A stretch of DNA of 64,000 nt from Stieleria magnilauensis. Lineage in GTDB: Bacteria; Planctomycetota; Planctomycetia; Pirellulales; Pirellulaceae. A program made the translations under genes and the position numbers. Below the pieces are notes generated by a model. It saw only the letters and a list, made by a program, of their open reading frames with translations. It made no database searches and was not told where the DNA came from. Positions 45,543 through 54,717 of the stretch are shown piece by piece (the first letter of the stretch is position 1; the number at the start of each line of letters is the position of its first letter). The DNA lies in contig CP036432.1 of the NCBI GenBank assembly GCA_007753675.1, forward strand, positions 5,616,394 through 5,680,393, read 5' to 3'.

Positions 45543-45574
45543 ACGCCCGCGACAGGTCTTTCCGTCACGGGCGT
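45543..45574 (-). terminator. Intrinsic terminator of the 45579-45944 gene
   Basis: On the minus strand ACGCCCGTGAC and GTCGCGGGCGT form an 11-bp stem (one G-T pair) with a 10-nt loop, followed by TTTTCTCGTTT. It starts five bases after the stop of the gene at 45579. This is the best rho-independent terminator in the window. Confidence 0.75.
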
Positions 45575-45578
45575 CTTC

Positions 45579-45944
45579 CTATTTCCGCTTCTTCTTCAAA
45601 TGCTTTCGCAACCGTTTCCACACCGAGCGGCCACTGCCCGGATCAAGCCGGACGAGTTGGTTTTGGCGTGTGTCGAAGGTTTTCGTGTCGCCTTTGGGTC
45701 GCTTGGTGTAAACGAACGGCAGGCAGACGGCGACGACCTTGAAGGGCTGGCCGGCGTCACAGGGCATGTACCGGATTCGCACCGGCTCGTCCGCTGGTAA
45801 CATGACACCGGAGCAACCCCACAGGTACGAAGGCAATTCGACAATCTCGTTCAAGACCGTGACGTAGTCTCCCCGTTTGATGTCTTCTCCGGCGACGCGT
45901 GCTGCCACGCTCGTCGCGAAGTTGATTTCGGTTGTCGTTTCCAT
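45579..45944 (-). CDS. Conserved planctomycete hypothetical protein (121 aa)
   Basis: The sequence has the pattern AGEDIKRGDYVTVLNEIVELPSYLW, then EPVRIRYMPCDAGQPFKVVAVCLPFVYTKRPKGDTKTFDTRQNQLVRLD, and a very basic C-terminal tail (KRLRKHLKKKRK). I recognise this as a small protein seen repeatedly in planctomycetes, but no function is known to me. It lacks a signal peptide. The basic tail suggests contact with nucleic acid or membrane surface, which is only an inference. The gene stands alone with its own terminator at 45543-45574. Confidence 0.7.
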   Translation of the reverse strand: METTTEINFATSVAARVAGEDIKRGDYVTVLNEIVELPSYLWGCSGVMLPADEPVRIRYMPCDAGQPFKVVAVCLPFVYTKRPKGDTKTFDTRQNQLVRLDPGSGRSVWKRLRKHLKKKRK

Positions 45945-46571
45945 GGTTCCTATCGCTTAATGAAAGTAAATTCTGAGTGTGCAAAAGCTCTTCGTTCGGC
46001 ATCCGATTACTCGGCGCCAGATTTCGTAATGACGAAGAATTGAAATGACACACGCATGGTTACTCTCACGAGCAAATGACAATAAAAACGGCTGACGCAT
46101 TCGCCCGGTTTCCAACCGGCCGTGTGGCCCCGTGGCTCAGGCGTCTTGTTGGTCATTAGGACGCTCGATACAGTCCCTGGTTCGCAACAATCGCGAGGTT
46201 TCACTCAATCTGTCGTCAGAAAAGGCAAAAGCCCCCAGCAGCGTCTCACAAATTTGTCGCAAGCAACTCGTCTCCAACGCCGTGCCGGCGACGTCGAAAC
46301 TGCTTCGCGAACCTCGTCTTGAATGATGCCGTTAGACAGCTTCGGCTCCCCAACAACCAACCTGAGCGATTGTCGACCAGCCTCGCCCCGCATCGGATCG
46401 CACGCCCCCCAGCGGCACAATCTTTGCACTACTGCATCTTCTTCATCATAGCGAGAATCAATCGCACCCGACTTCGCTGCTTTTGACAATCACAACCAAC
46501 CGATCAGAAGCGATCGAATTCGAAACGGCCGCATCGATCGCCACGCAACTTCAGTTCCACGGAGAATTTCT
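45945..46571. other. Gene-free stretch before the AhpD-like gene
   Basis: About 630 bp without a recognisable gene. Open frames here have no family resemblance and composition unlike the neighbours. The promoters of the 45579 gene (minus) and of the AhpD-like gene (plus) are expected at its ends, but no clear boxes were found. Confidence 0.5.
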
Positions 46572-47084
46572 ATGCCTCACGCAAAACCGCTCACCATTGA
46601 CCAAGCTCCCGAAGCATCCAAACCCCTGCTCAAGGCGATCGAAGAAAAGTTCGGGCAATCGCTAAACATTTTCAGCACGCTCGCGCACCAGCCCGACGTC
46701 CTGGGAGGCGTCACGCAGATCAACGATGGCCTACAAAACGACTTGCCTGCAAAGTATCGCGAGTTGGCCTACTACAAGGCGTCGCAGCTGAACGCGTGCG
46801 ACTACTGCTCGCACTATCACCGCCAAGCTGCCAAGAAAGCGGGATTGAGCGACAAGCAACTCGACTCGATGAACGCTGACGCGAACGATTTGTTTGATGA
46901 GAAAGAGCAAAGCGTTTTGCGTTACGCAGAACAACTGACGCAGAAGGCCGACGTCGATGCGGCCCTCGTTGTGGAAATCAAAACGTTCCTTGACGATCGA
47001 CAACTGGTCACGCTCGCCGCAGCCGTGGCACTGGCGAACTTCACCAACCGAGTCAACCACGGCCTCGGCATCGAATTGCCGTGA
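46572..47084 (+). CDS. Carboxymuconolactone decarboxylase/AhpD-like protein (170 aa)
   Basis: The all-helical AhpD fold is marked by ACDYCSHYHRQAAK, in which Cys76, Cys79 and His83 form the CxxCxxxH redox site of peroxidase-related members. The preceding helix (LPAKYRELAYYKASQLN) supplies the glutamate of the relay. Proteins of this group reduce peroxides or regenerate peroxiredoxin. No alkyl hydroperoxide reductase gene is close by, so the electron donor is unknown. GGAGAA lies seven bases before the ATG. Confidence 0.88.
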   Translation: MPHAKPLTIDQAPEASKPLLKAIEEKFGQSLNIFSTLAHQPDVLGGVTQINDGLQNDLPAKYRELAYYKASQLNACDYCSHYHRQAAKKAGLSDKQLDSMNADANDLFDEKEQSVLRYAEQLTQKADVDAALVVEIKTFLDDRQLVTLAAAVALANFTNRVNHGLGIELP

Positions 47085-47126
47085 GATGAATGTCCGTTTG
47101 AATCACCCTCGCTTCCGCATAACCGG

Positions 47127-47723
47127 CTACTTCGGCGAGTGGGCGGCAACGGCTTGAGCGACAAGTTCACCCCGGTCTTGCTTGGCCTGGATAGACACCA
47201 GCAGTCCCTGGCCGAGCATGCTGTCGGCGACACGCTTTCCGTCGAGTGTCACGTAGGTCGATTCGTCGAGGGTCACTTCAACCGGGCCCTCGTCGAAAAC
47301 ACTGACGATCATTTCATCGCCCCCTTTCCATTGAATTTCCCCACGAAAGTTCCGTTGGTCGGCCAAACCCAACTTGTCGTCTTGCCATCGCTGTTGAAGA
47401 GGCTCTCTGTCAAATGCGAATCGCTTGACGTGCAAGCGGTTATGGACATACCGCACGCCATCAATTTGCTTGATTTGTTGCTCAAGTTGCATACGATCGT
47501 TGAACGAAGAGACTTCGCCCTCGAGCGTCACTTTGCCTGCCATCACTCGGGCCTTGACGTCTGGATGGTCCAAGCGAAACCGTGATTGCAACTCGTCGCG
47601 GATCCCAAATTCGATCACTTGATCAGGAGGTTGTCTGACGCGATCTCCGTTACGGTCGGCCAGGGCTGGCGATACGACGATCACTGCGAGAACTAGCGTT
47701 GCTGCTGATTTGATGACATTCAT
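47127..47723 (-). CDS. Exported BON-domain protein (198 aa)
   Basis: After a signal peptide (KSAATLVLAVIVVSPALA) a BON domain spans about residues 38-100: LQSRFRLDHPDVKARVMAGKVTLEGEVSSFNDRMQLEQQIKQIDGVRYVHNRL. The typical glycine before the last strand is present. The C-terminal ~85 residues form small beta elements (DEMIVSVFDEGPVEVTLDESTYVTLDGK) with no known family. BON domains attach to membranes or phospholipid headgroups in the periplasm, so an envelope role under stress is a reasonable inference. Confidence 0.82.
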   Translation of the reverse strand: MNVIKSAATLVLAVIVVSPALADRNGDRVRQPPDQVIEFGIRDELQSRFRLDHPDVKARVMAGKVTLEGEVSSFNDRMQLEQQIKQIDGVRYVHNRLHVKRFAFDREPLQQRWQDDKLGLADQRNFRGEIQWKGGDEMIVSVFDEGPVEVTLDESTYVTLDGKRVADSMLGQGLLVSIQAKQDRGELVAQAVAAHSPK

Positions 47724-48330
47724 GACAAGTCTCCATTTCGCGTCCCCCCTGATCCATTCGCCGGTCTGTCAAAATGCGAAGTGTTTGACTGTCCGAACGA
47801 TCAGCGACAATCAGGTGGCTACTGTTTTTTCATTCACCCCGCTCCGAGCGCTGCGTCGAACCGGTGCGAGTTGTGATGGAATGAACGCCTACGCTCACGG
47901 CGTGCCAAAGCTTTTCCCCGTTAAAAACGCGACTTTGCCGCACCAACCCCAACACTTGGCACGTTTCGATCCTGATCGATGCTCACGACATGACCACATT
48001 GGCACGAGCCGTGCCTTGTCTCCTGACAGCGCCAATGGAGGTGCCGGCTGCTGAAACCTCGCCTGATGTCCGATCGATCGGGGCAAATCCGAGACGGAGG
48101 TTTTCGACATGCGGTGGAAGCGCCCAGCCGAGACCAGGGAGTTGCAATTTGTCGATCGGGTACGGGTGTGTGTTGACGGATAGCATTGAGCATCATCTTC
48201 GCATTCGGCACAGGAAGAATTAAAATCTCGCGATAGGAATGCCAAATGCTTCGGACATTCCCGTCGCAATGATTTCCACAATTTCCGGACACCCAGCGAA
48301 CGCTCAAGACGCTCACCACTGCCACGCCCC
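47724..48330. other. Intergenic region upstream of the signalling cluster
   Basis: No credible gene occupies these 600 bp; overlapping frames on both strands have no family features. A sigma-54-like box is at 48000-48015 and is listed separately. The region should contain the promoter of the first gene of the signalling cluster. Confidence 0.45.
48000..48015 (+). promoter_or_regulatory. Sigma-54-like promoter box (weak)
   Basis: TGGCACGAGCCGTGCC matches the -24/-12 pattern TGGCACG-N4-TTGC(A/T) with GG and GC at the right spacing, but two positions differ. The same bases are a perfect palindrome GGCACG/CGTGCC, so chance or a protein-binding site is equally possible. It is 315 bp upstream of a sigma-54 activator gene. 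Confidence 0.25.
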
Positions 48331-49875
48331 ATGACAAACATTCTGGTGATCGACGACGACGAAATGGTGGGTCAGCTGATCGCCGCTGCGCTCCGTAAAC
48401 TTGATTTCGATGTTCACTGCGCTGATACGGCTGAAGAGGGACTCGCCGCGATCCAGTCGAAAAAGCCCGACGCATTATTTTTGGATGTCCGGTTGCCGGA
48501 CATGTCGGGCCTGGAGCTGACCGAGTCGATTCACAAACTCGATCCGAAACTGCCAATCGTCTTCATCACTGTTTCGGATGACAGCAACGTGGCGATTGAA
48601 GCCATGACAGTCGGCGCATACGACTTTCTGCTCAAACCGCTTGACATGGCTCAGGTCCAACAGGTCGCCTCGAAAGCAATCCAAGCCAGGCGAATGATGC
48701 AGGTACCGGTTCGCATGATTGCCGGTGACGACGATGCCGCTTACGAAGCCGACCAGGATTCGATGATCGGCCGAAGTGCGCCGATGCTGGAGGTCTATAA
48801 GGATGTCGGCCGAGTGGCGAAGCAGGACGTAACGGTCCTGATCTGTGGCGAAAGCGGCACGGGTAAAGAATTAGTGGCCCGCGCCATTTACCAGCACAGC
48901 CATCGCGCCGGAGAACCTTTTCTGGCAGTCAATTGCGCGGCTTTGTCGGAGACCTTGCTAGAAAGCGAACTTTTCGGGCACGAGAAAGGGGCGTTCACCG
49001 GTGCGGACCGACGCCGGATTGGCAAGTTCGAGCAATGTGACGGCGGCACGCTCTTCTTGGACGAAGTCGGGGACATGTCGCCTTCGGTGCAAGGCAAAGT
49101 GCTGCGGTTGCTGCAAGAACAAGCGTTCGAACGGGTCGGCGGCCGCGAGACGATCCGAACCGACGTGCGAATCATCTGTGCGACGAATCGCGACTTCGAG
49201 CAGATGATCGACGACGGCGAGTTCCGACTCGATCTCTACCACCGGCTCAATGGTTACCGCATTGACCTGCCGCCGCTACGCGACCGCGAAGAAGATGTGC
49301 CTCGGTTGATTGAGTATCTCGTACTCCGCTACAGCCGCGAAGCTGGGAAGGAGATGCAAGGCATTGCCCCCGAAGCGATGGCGCTGCTGCAGTCTCATTC
49401 GTGGCCGGGAAACATTCGTGAAATGCAATCGGTCATCCGCAAGGCGGTCCTGAAAGCGACGGGCCCCGTACTGGTTCCCGAAACGCTACCCGGTGCGTGG
49501 CTCGCATCGGAAGCGGACCAGAATCCAAAGCAAGCAGAACGCCGCCATCGCGCCGGCGACGCAACCAAGGACTCGGACCGTTTCGCCAACGTTCACGCCG
49601 GGCTACCGGAAACCGACGCAACGCGTAACCTCGCAACCTTTGTCGACCAGCGACGCCAAGCCGAATCAACAAACCTGTACGCCGAGACGCTCGAAATGAT
49701 GGAAAGATACCTTGTCGCTCGTGTGCTGGAAGAATCCGATGGCAATCAATCGAAGGCTGCGTCTGACCTGGGAATCAGCCGAGGAAGCTTGCGTAAAAAG
49801 ATCAGGGAACTTGGTCTGTCCGTAGAACATCGTGTGTCGTCAGATGGTGATGGCATGGGCGATCAGCATGAGTAA
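48331..49875 (+). CDS. NtrC-family sigma-54 response regulator (514 aa)
   Basis: Three domains are clear. The receiver domain (1-120) has IDDDE, the phosphoacceptor Asp52 in LFLDVRLP and the Lys of FLLKPLD. The AAA+ domain (about 145-380) has Walker A GESGTGKE at 173-180, GAFTGA at 220-225 for contact with sigma-54, Walker B TLFLDEVGD and the arginine finger region FRLDLYHRLN. A Fis-type helix-turn-helix (NQSKAASDLGISRGSLRKKIRELGL) ends the protein. It activates transcription from sigma-54 promoters when phosphorylated. The linker between AAA+ and HTH is long (about 75 residues). Its stop overlaps the start of a sensor kinase, its likely partner. Confidence 0.95.
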   Translation: MTNILVIDDDEMVGQLIAAALRKLDFDVHCADTAEEGLAAIQSKKPDALFLDVRLPDMSGLELTESIHKLDPKLPIVFITVSDDSNVAIEAMTVGAYDFLLKPLDMAQVQQVASKAIQARRMMQVPVRMIAGDDDAAYEADQDSMIGRSAPMLEVYKDVGRVAKQDVTVLICGESGTGKELVARAIYQHSHRAGEPFLAVNCAALSETLLESELFGHEKGAFTGADRRRIGKFEQCDGGTLFLDEVGDMSPSVQGKVLRLLQEQAFERVGGRETIRTDVRIICATNRDFEQMIDDGEFRLDLYHRLNGYRIDLPPLRDREEDVPRLIEYLVLRYSREAGKEMQGIAPEAMALLQSHSWPGNIREMQSVIRKAVLKATGPVLVPETLPGAWLASEADQNPKQAERRHRAGDATKDSDRFANVHAGLPETDATRNLATFVDQRRQAESTNLYAETLEMMERYLVARVLEESDGNQSKAASDLGISRGSLRKKIRELGLSVEHRVSSDGDGMGDQHE

Positions 49876-51787
49876 CATCGGCAACCCAAAAGACAGCGGC
49901 AGTCGCTGGACGATGGCGATCCCAATTCGCTTAAAACTTTTGTTGGCGACGATTGTCGTCGGCTTGGCCGCGACGCTGATCGCCGTCAGCGGCCTGTCGC
50001 GAATGCAATCACTGAACGATCGGATGAACCGTATCGTCGACGTGTCTGCCGCCAAGTCCAAGTTGGCGTCGTTAATGAATCAAGACCTGGTCACGGTGAC
50101 GCGGGCCGAAAAGAACATGATCTTAGCGAAAAGCGAAGTGGAGATGGAACGCTATGTTTCAACGATTGACGAATCGCTGGATGAACTGGATGCAAATGCC
50201 GAGAAGCTTCGCGACTTAGTCACCGATGAAACACGCGGCCTACTCGATGAGTTCAAACGAACATGGAACCAGTGGAAACTCAACCACCGGCAACTACGCA
50301 GCCTGACTCGCCTGAACTCCGATGTCAAAGCCAAGAACCTTTCCGTGGGTGAGGCTCAAAAACAAATCGACACCATGGAGCAGAGCCTCGTCAAGGCAAG
50401 CTCAGAAATCACCGATGATGTCGTCACAGCAGGGCTGATCGCTGACATTCGCTTGTCGATGCTACAATTACAGCGCATCGAAAAGAACTTGATTCTGGCA
50501 TCCAACGCAAAGGCAGCGGACGAATTCGTGATCCAGGTTCAACCGCTTCGATCGGAGGTCAGCAACGCGTTGGAGACACTGGCTACACGCGATGGCATTA
50601 ACGAGGAGATGGTTTCAGCTGCCAAAGATGCGTTCGAGCAGTACGGCAGGCACGCTGATGCGATTCAAGCGTTGATGGGCGAAAGCGGCAACTATCGGTT
50701 ATTCCACTTGGCCTACGGCGTCGGCGGCCCCCTGGCCGACGAGAGCGAAAAACTGCTCGAATCGATCGTCGTTAGCAGCGAAAAGGAAATCAACGAGTTG
50801 CAATCGTCAAGCAAACGGTCTTACGAGAACGCTCGCAATGGCCTGATCTTAATTAGCGTTGTCGGCATTTTGGGGAGCCTAATGTTCTCATTTTTGCTCG
50901 GCGACCGATTCGCACGCAATTTAAGCAAACTCGCGACCTATGCCCGCGAAGTGCATGACGCGCAAGATCTTTCCAAACCTATTCCACATGCCGGCAACGA
51001 CGAAGTGGGGCAAGTCGGCGAGGCACTCGACGGAATGCGAGAAACGGTCTACTTGCAAACCCAACAACTCGCTGCGCTGAACAACGCCTTGAAAGACAAG
51101 TCGCATGAGATGGAACAGTTCGTTTACACCGTTTCACACGACCTCAAATCCCCCCTGGTTTCCTGCAAAGGGATGCTCGGATTGATGCGGGAGGACCTGG
51201 CTGATGAGGAGTACGACGAGGTGATTGACTCGATCAATCGGATGGACGTGGCCACGAGCCAACTGAGTCAAATCATCGATGATCTATTGGAGTTAAGCCG
51301 TATCGGCCGCAAGCCACTGGACGTGACCGACGTTGACGTCGCTGAGTTGGTCGCAGAGGTCATCGATACAATGAAAGAACGCACCGACGAGGCAGGAATA
51401 GAAGTCGTGGTCGAAAACCAACTTCCACACGTACGGGCCGATCAAAGCGACCTCCGACGCGTGTTCGACAACTTGATCTCCAATGCAATCAAATACGCCG
51501 GCGATGTCCAGAATCCACGGATCGAGATCGGATCGGCCGAGTCCTCTCACCACCAGCGTTACTACGTCCGCGACAACGGTCCCGGTATCGAACCCGACTA
51601 CCAAGAGAAAGTGTTCGGACTTTTCCAACGCTTAGAAACAAAAAAGGAAGGGACGGGTTTGGGGCTCGCCTCGGTTCGCAAAATCGCCCGCATGCACGGC
51701 GGACGTGCCTGGGTCGAGTCCCGTCCCAATCAAGGAGCGACCTTCTGGATTGAATTTCCAAAATGCGAAGCCATTCAACGATTGTAG
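49868..51787 (+). CDS. Membrane sensor histidine kinase (639 aa)
   Basis: A transmembrane helix near residues 16-40 (RLKLLLATIVVGLAATLIAVSGL) is followed by a long helical periplasmic part like the four-helix-bundle sensors of chemoreceptors, rich in coiled-coil heptads. A second helix (LILISVVGILGSLMFSFLLG) leads into a HAMP linker. HisKA carries His424 in VSHDLKSPL, and HATPase has DNLISNAIKYAG, DNGPGIE and GTGLGLASVRKI. It should autophosphorylate and pass the phosphate to the upstream NtrC-type regulator or to the receiver proteins downstream. ATG at 49868 overlaps the regulator stop by 8 bp; ATG at 49913 is an alternative. Confidence 0.93.
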   Translation: MSNIGNPKDSGSRWTMAIPIRLKLLLATIVVGLAATLIAVSGLSRMQSLNDRMNRIVDVSAAKSKLASLMNQDLVTVTRAEKNMILAKSEVEMERYVSTIDESLDELDANAEKLRDLVTDETRGLLDEFKRTWNQWKLNHRQLRSLTRLNSDVKAKNLSVGEAQKQIDTMEQSLVKASSEITDDVVTAGLIADIRLSMLQLQRIEKNLILASNAKAADEFVIQVQPLRSEVSNALETLATRDGINEEMVSAAKDAFEQYGRHADAIQALMGESGNYRLFHLAYGVGGPLADESEKLLESIVVSSEKEINELQSSSKRSYENARNGLILISVVGILGSLMFSFLLGDRFARNLSKLATYAREVHDAQDLSKPIPHAGNDEVGQVGEALDGMRETVYLQTQQLAALNNALKDKSHEMEQFVYTVSHDLKSPLVSCKGMLGLMREDLADEEYDEVIDSINRMDVATSQLSQIIDDLLELSRIGRKPLDVTDVDVAELVAEVIDTMKERTDEAGIEVVVENQLPHVRADQSDLRRVFDNLISNAIKYAGDVQNPRIEIGSAESSHHQRYYVRDNGPGIEPDYQEKVFGLFQRLETKKEGTGLGLASVRKIARMHGGRAWVESRPNQGATFWIEFPKCEAIQRL

Positions 51788-51833
51788 CATCGCCGCACCA
51801 GCGTTTGAATCAATACGCGTGGCGGAATTCACA

Positions 51834-52292
51834 ATGAGCACTCAGGGAGAAGGCATGACACCCCACTTGATGACGTTTCTATTGGTCGAGGACGACGACA
51901 ATCACGCCCACTTGGTGATGCGAAGCTTGAAAAAAGCTCGTGTACACAATCAAGTCTTTCGTGTTGCCGACGGAGCGGAGGCGATCGCTTTCTTGCGGCA
52001 AGAAGGCGAGCACACCGACAAACCCCACCCCGATGTGGTGCTGCTGGATCTGAAACTCCCGAAAGTCAGCGGACACGAGGTGCTAGCGACGATCAAGACG
52101 GACGAAGCGCTTCGCAGGATCCCCGTCGTCGTGATGACGACTTCCGATGCGGAGTCCGATCGGGCCAAAGCGTACGGACACCACGCGAACAGCTACGTCG
52201 TCAAGCCCGTCGACTTCGAGCGTTTTCGCCAGTTGGTTTCCGACCTGTGTTTGTATTGGGGTGTTTGGAATGAACCGCCCGAAGGAGAGTGA
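51834..52292 (+). CDS. Single-domain response regulator, Rcp1-like (152 aa)
   Basis: This receiver domain begins FLLVEDDDNHAHLVMRSLKKA and carries the phosphoacceptor Asp72 in VVLLDLKLPKVSG, the T-[ST] position in VVMTTS and the Lys of VVKPVD. It has no output domain. The type with an extended loop is that of Rcp1 phytochrome partners and sporulation-like phosphorelays. The next gene begins with a very similar receiver (LLVEDNETHAHLVRRHLKKA), so the two derive from one duplication. The start at 51834 begins the receiver; upstream codons overlap the kinase tail. Confidence 0.92.
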   Translation: MSTQGEGMTPHLMTFLLVEDDDNHAHLVMRSLKKARVHNQVFRVADGAEAIAFLRQEGEHTDKPHPDVVLLDLKLPKVSGHEVLATIKTDEALRRIPVVVMTTSDAESDRAKAYGHHANSYVVKPVDFERFRQLVSDLCLYWGVWNEPPEGE

Positions 52293-52296
52293 AGCT

Positions 52297-53433
52297 GTGG
52301 AAAAGAATAAACTATTGAAGGTGCTGCTCGTTGAGGACAATGAGACGCATGCGCACTTGGTGCGCCGACACTTGAAGAAGGCACGGCTTTCGACGATCGA
52401 AGCAACCGCAGCGGAGACGCTTGCAGACGCGATTGCTGCGGCAAGCGAAAATGAGTTCGATGCTGTGTTATTGGATTTAAGCCTACCCGACAGCGAAATC
52501 ACTGAAACGCTGCCACGGTTCATTGATGCGGTGCCCAGCGTCCCGACGATCGTCCTGACCTCGCTGGACGACCTCGATTTTGCCAGCAGCCTCGTTCACC
52601 AGGGAGCCGACGACTTTCTGGTCAAGTCCGACATTGATAGTCAAATTCTGCTGCGATCCATCCGTTACGCCATCGAGCGAAAACGCAGCCAGCGAGAATT
52701 GGCGGACTACGCCAAGCGACTCGAACGCAGCAACGAAGAACTCAAACATTTCGCCCACACGATTGCCCACGAGATTCGTTCACCCCTGAGCGTCGTTTCG
52801 TGCTGCCTGTTTTTGATCCGAGAAGACTATGGCCAATCGTTCTCCGACGACTGCTGCGAGTCGATCGATGACGCAGAGGCCGCGATCCGAGGCATGTCTG
52901 AATTGGTAACCGAACTGCTCAACTATTCTCGAGTTGAAAACGATAGCGCCCAGTTCGCGGACATCGACCTGCAGCCTGTGTTCGATGACGTTATCACGGC
53001 TCTCCGTTCAGAAATCGAAAGGTCTGCTGCCGAAGTCACGGCAGGAGAATTGCCAATGGTTCATGGAAACGAAATACAGTTGCGACAAGTGCTGAAAAAC
53101 CTGATCGGCAACGCCATCAAGTACTGCGATCCGACCCGACCACCTCGGGTTCATGTCATGTGCGAAGAACAGGACACCGAGTTTCAAATCACGGTTCGTG
53201 ACAACGGCCTCGGAACCCCCGCCGCTTCACGCGAATTGATCTTCAACCCTTTCACTCGCGTTCATGAATCGACAGGCATCTCCGGTACAGGGATCGGCCT
53301 ATCGTTCTGCCAGCGGATCATTGACAATCATGGCGGAAGCATTGGGGTCGTCGCGAACCAAGACGTTGGCAGCACGTTCTGGTTTAAACTTCCAAAGGTC
53401 TCCGGACATTCTGCAGACGCAATTCAAAAATAA
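52297..53433 (+). CDS. Receiver-histidine kinase hybrid (REC at N-terminus, 378 aa)
   Basis: The domain order is reversed compared with usual hybrids: a receiver (about 1-125, Asp60 in AVLLDLSLPDSE) is followed by a coiled coil (QRELADYAKRLERSNEELKHF), HisKA with His158 in TIAHEIRSPL, and HATPase (NLIGNAIKYC, DNGLGTP, GTGIGLSFCQ). There are no membrane segments, so the kinase is cytoplasmic and its activity may be switched by phosphorylation of its own receiver. The GTG at 52297 is preferred over ATG 52270 because AAGGAG (52282-52287) precedes it and it does not overlap the previous gene. Confidence 0.9.
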   Translation: MEKNKLLKVLLVEDNETHAHLVRRHLKKARLSTIEATAAETLADAIAAASENEFDAVLLDLSLPDSEITETLPRFIDAVPSVPTIVLTSLDDLDFASSLVHQGADDFLVKSDIDSQILLRSIRYAIERKRSQRELADYAKRLERSNEELKHFAHTIAHEIRSPLSVVSCCLFLIREDYGQSFSDDCCESIDDAEAAIRGMSELVTELLNYSRVENDSAQFADIDLQPVFDDVITALRSEIERSAAEVTAGELPMVHGNEIQLRQVLKNLIGNAIKYCDPTRPPRVHVMCEEQDTEFQITVRDNGLGTPAASRELIFNPFTRVHESTGISGTGIGLSFCQRIIDNHGGSIGVVANQDVGSTFWFKLPKVSGHSADAIQK

Positions 53434-53811
53434 CCCCATTCGTTTTGCCTCGTGATGCGATAGCCTGGGCACAGCCATTTCACTGCCAGGGGACCTGAAG
53501 CATCAGCTGACCGACGGGTTGCTTTCTGACCTGCTTCAGCGTGCCAAGCTGCTACCGGCCATACCACTCTGGTCAGGCCGTGACCGACTAACCGAGACGG
53601 TGTGCCTGCCTCCTCAGAATCTTGCAGCACTGTAACCCTCGTCAAGACAGGGATTTACGGGTCTCGCCGGAACGCACACCACGGTTTGGCACAGATCGTG
53701 CGTTGCCCCAGCCTCGTCCGATCGCTTTTAGCGATCGGCGACACGTCAGCTGGGACAATCCCATGCCTCGCGCCGCGTGTTGCGATACAAGCCCTTCAAT
53801 GGACCGCTTGA
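53434..53811. other. Gene-free gap inside the signalling cluster
   Basis: This 378-bp gap separates two receiver proteins. No gene, repeat copy or strong terminator is seen. It may hold a separate promoter for the two following genes. Confidence 0.45.
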
Positions 53812-54714
53812 ATGAAACCTGTCATTTTGGTTGTGGACGACTCCAGAGTCGACCGACGTCTGGTCGGTGGTTTGCTCAACCAGCAGACGACCTTTGATGT
53901 CAAATTTGCTTCAGACGGAAATGACGCACTGCGACGAATGTCCCAGTCACGCATCGACGCGGTCGTCACTGACATAGTGATGCCCGGCAAAGGCGGATTG
54001 CAATTGGTTCAAGAAATGCGAAAACATTATTCGCAAACGCCGGTTGTGTTGATGACGGCGTGCGGCAATGAAGACATTTCCGCCGAAGCACTTACCAACG
54101 GGGCATCGAGCTACGTCCCCAAATCGCAACTGGGCGATCGTTTATCCCTGACGGTAGCTCGCTTGGTCAACCGGGCAATGACCGACCGCTGTCGAAGCTT
54201 GTCCGGCAAACTGATGACAACTAGCGTGTTCCATTTCGAAATCGGACATGACCTGTTCATGATCGAGACGGTTGTTAACACCATCCACCGAACAATGTCC
54301 AGTATGCAGATCGGCGATCCGTCTGACCGCATCCGTGCTTGCACCGCCTTAGAGGAGGCGATCAGCAATGCGATCTTGCATGGAAACCTGGAGATCGGTG
54401 AAATGGAATTGGCTGCGGCTCGTCGCAGTGGTGGCAACCTTGCAGTCAACCGTCTGATTGAAGCACGTTCGCGTCAACCGAATCTCCGGGATCGGCGCGC
54501 GAGACTTCGCGCAGAACTTCACCGCGACTTTGCGAGATTTTCGATCTGCGACCAGGGTCATGGATTCGATGCATTGTCACGCGCCGGGCATGACCTGCGT
54601 GACTATTTCGATGCCGGCAAAGATCGCGGCCTGACACTGATGCACTCGCTGGTCGACGACATCGCCTTCAACGAATCAGCCAATGAAGTGACGCTGGCAA
54701 AAGTACATGCGTAA
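53812..54714 (+). CDS. Receiver plus RsbW-like ATPase protein (300 aa)
   Basis: The receiver (1-120) has VVDDS, Asp54 in VVTDIVMPG and SYVPKSQ. The second domain (about 145-300) is a GHKL ATPase of the anti-sigma/serine-kinase type: CTALEEAISNAILHGNLE (N-box), ICDQGHGFD (G1) and DRGLTLMHSLVDDI (G2). It has an insertion of ~50 residues (RRSGGNLAVNRLIEARSRQP...). There is no HisKA region, so it is not a histidine kinase. Proteins of this build phosphorylate anti-sigma antagonists or bind a sigma factor; no STAS gene is nearby. Confidence 0.85.
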   Translation: MKPVILVVDDSRVDRRLVGGLLNQQTTFDVKFASDGNDALRRMSQSRIDAVVTDIVMPGKGGLQLVQEMRKHYSQTPVVLMTACGNEDISAEALTNGASSYVPKSQLGDRLSLTVARLVNRAMTDRCRSLSGKLMTTSVFHFEIGHDLFMIETVVNTIHRTMSSMQIGDPSDRIRACTALEEAISNAILHGNLEIGEMELAAARRSGGNLAVNRLIEARSRQPNLRDRRARLRAELHRDFARFSICDQGHGFDALSRAGHDLRDYFDAGKDRGLTLMHSLVDDIAFNESANEVTLAKVHA

Positions 54715-54717
54715 CAA

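Noticed and set aside
46205..46489. Minus-strand frame of 94 codons upstream of the AhpD-like gene
   Set aside because: No family features, unusual composition and no ribosome site; judged chance.
47921..48556. Minus-strand frame reaching into the NtrC-type gene
   Set aside because: It overlaps the receiver domain of a certain gene and has no recognisable motif.
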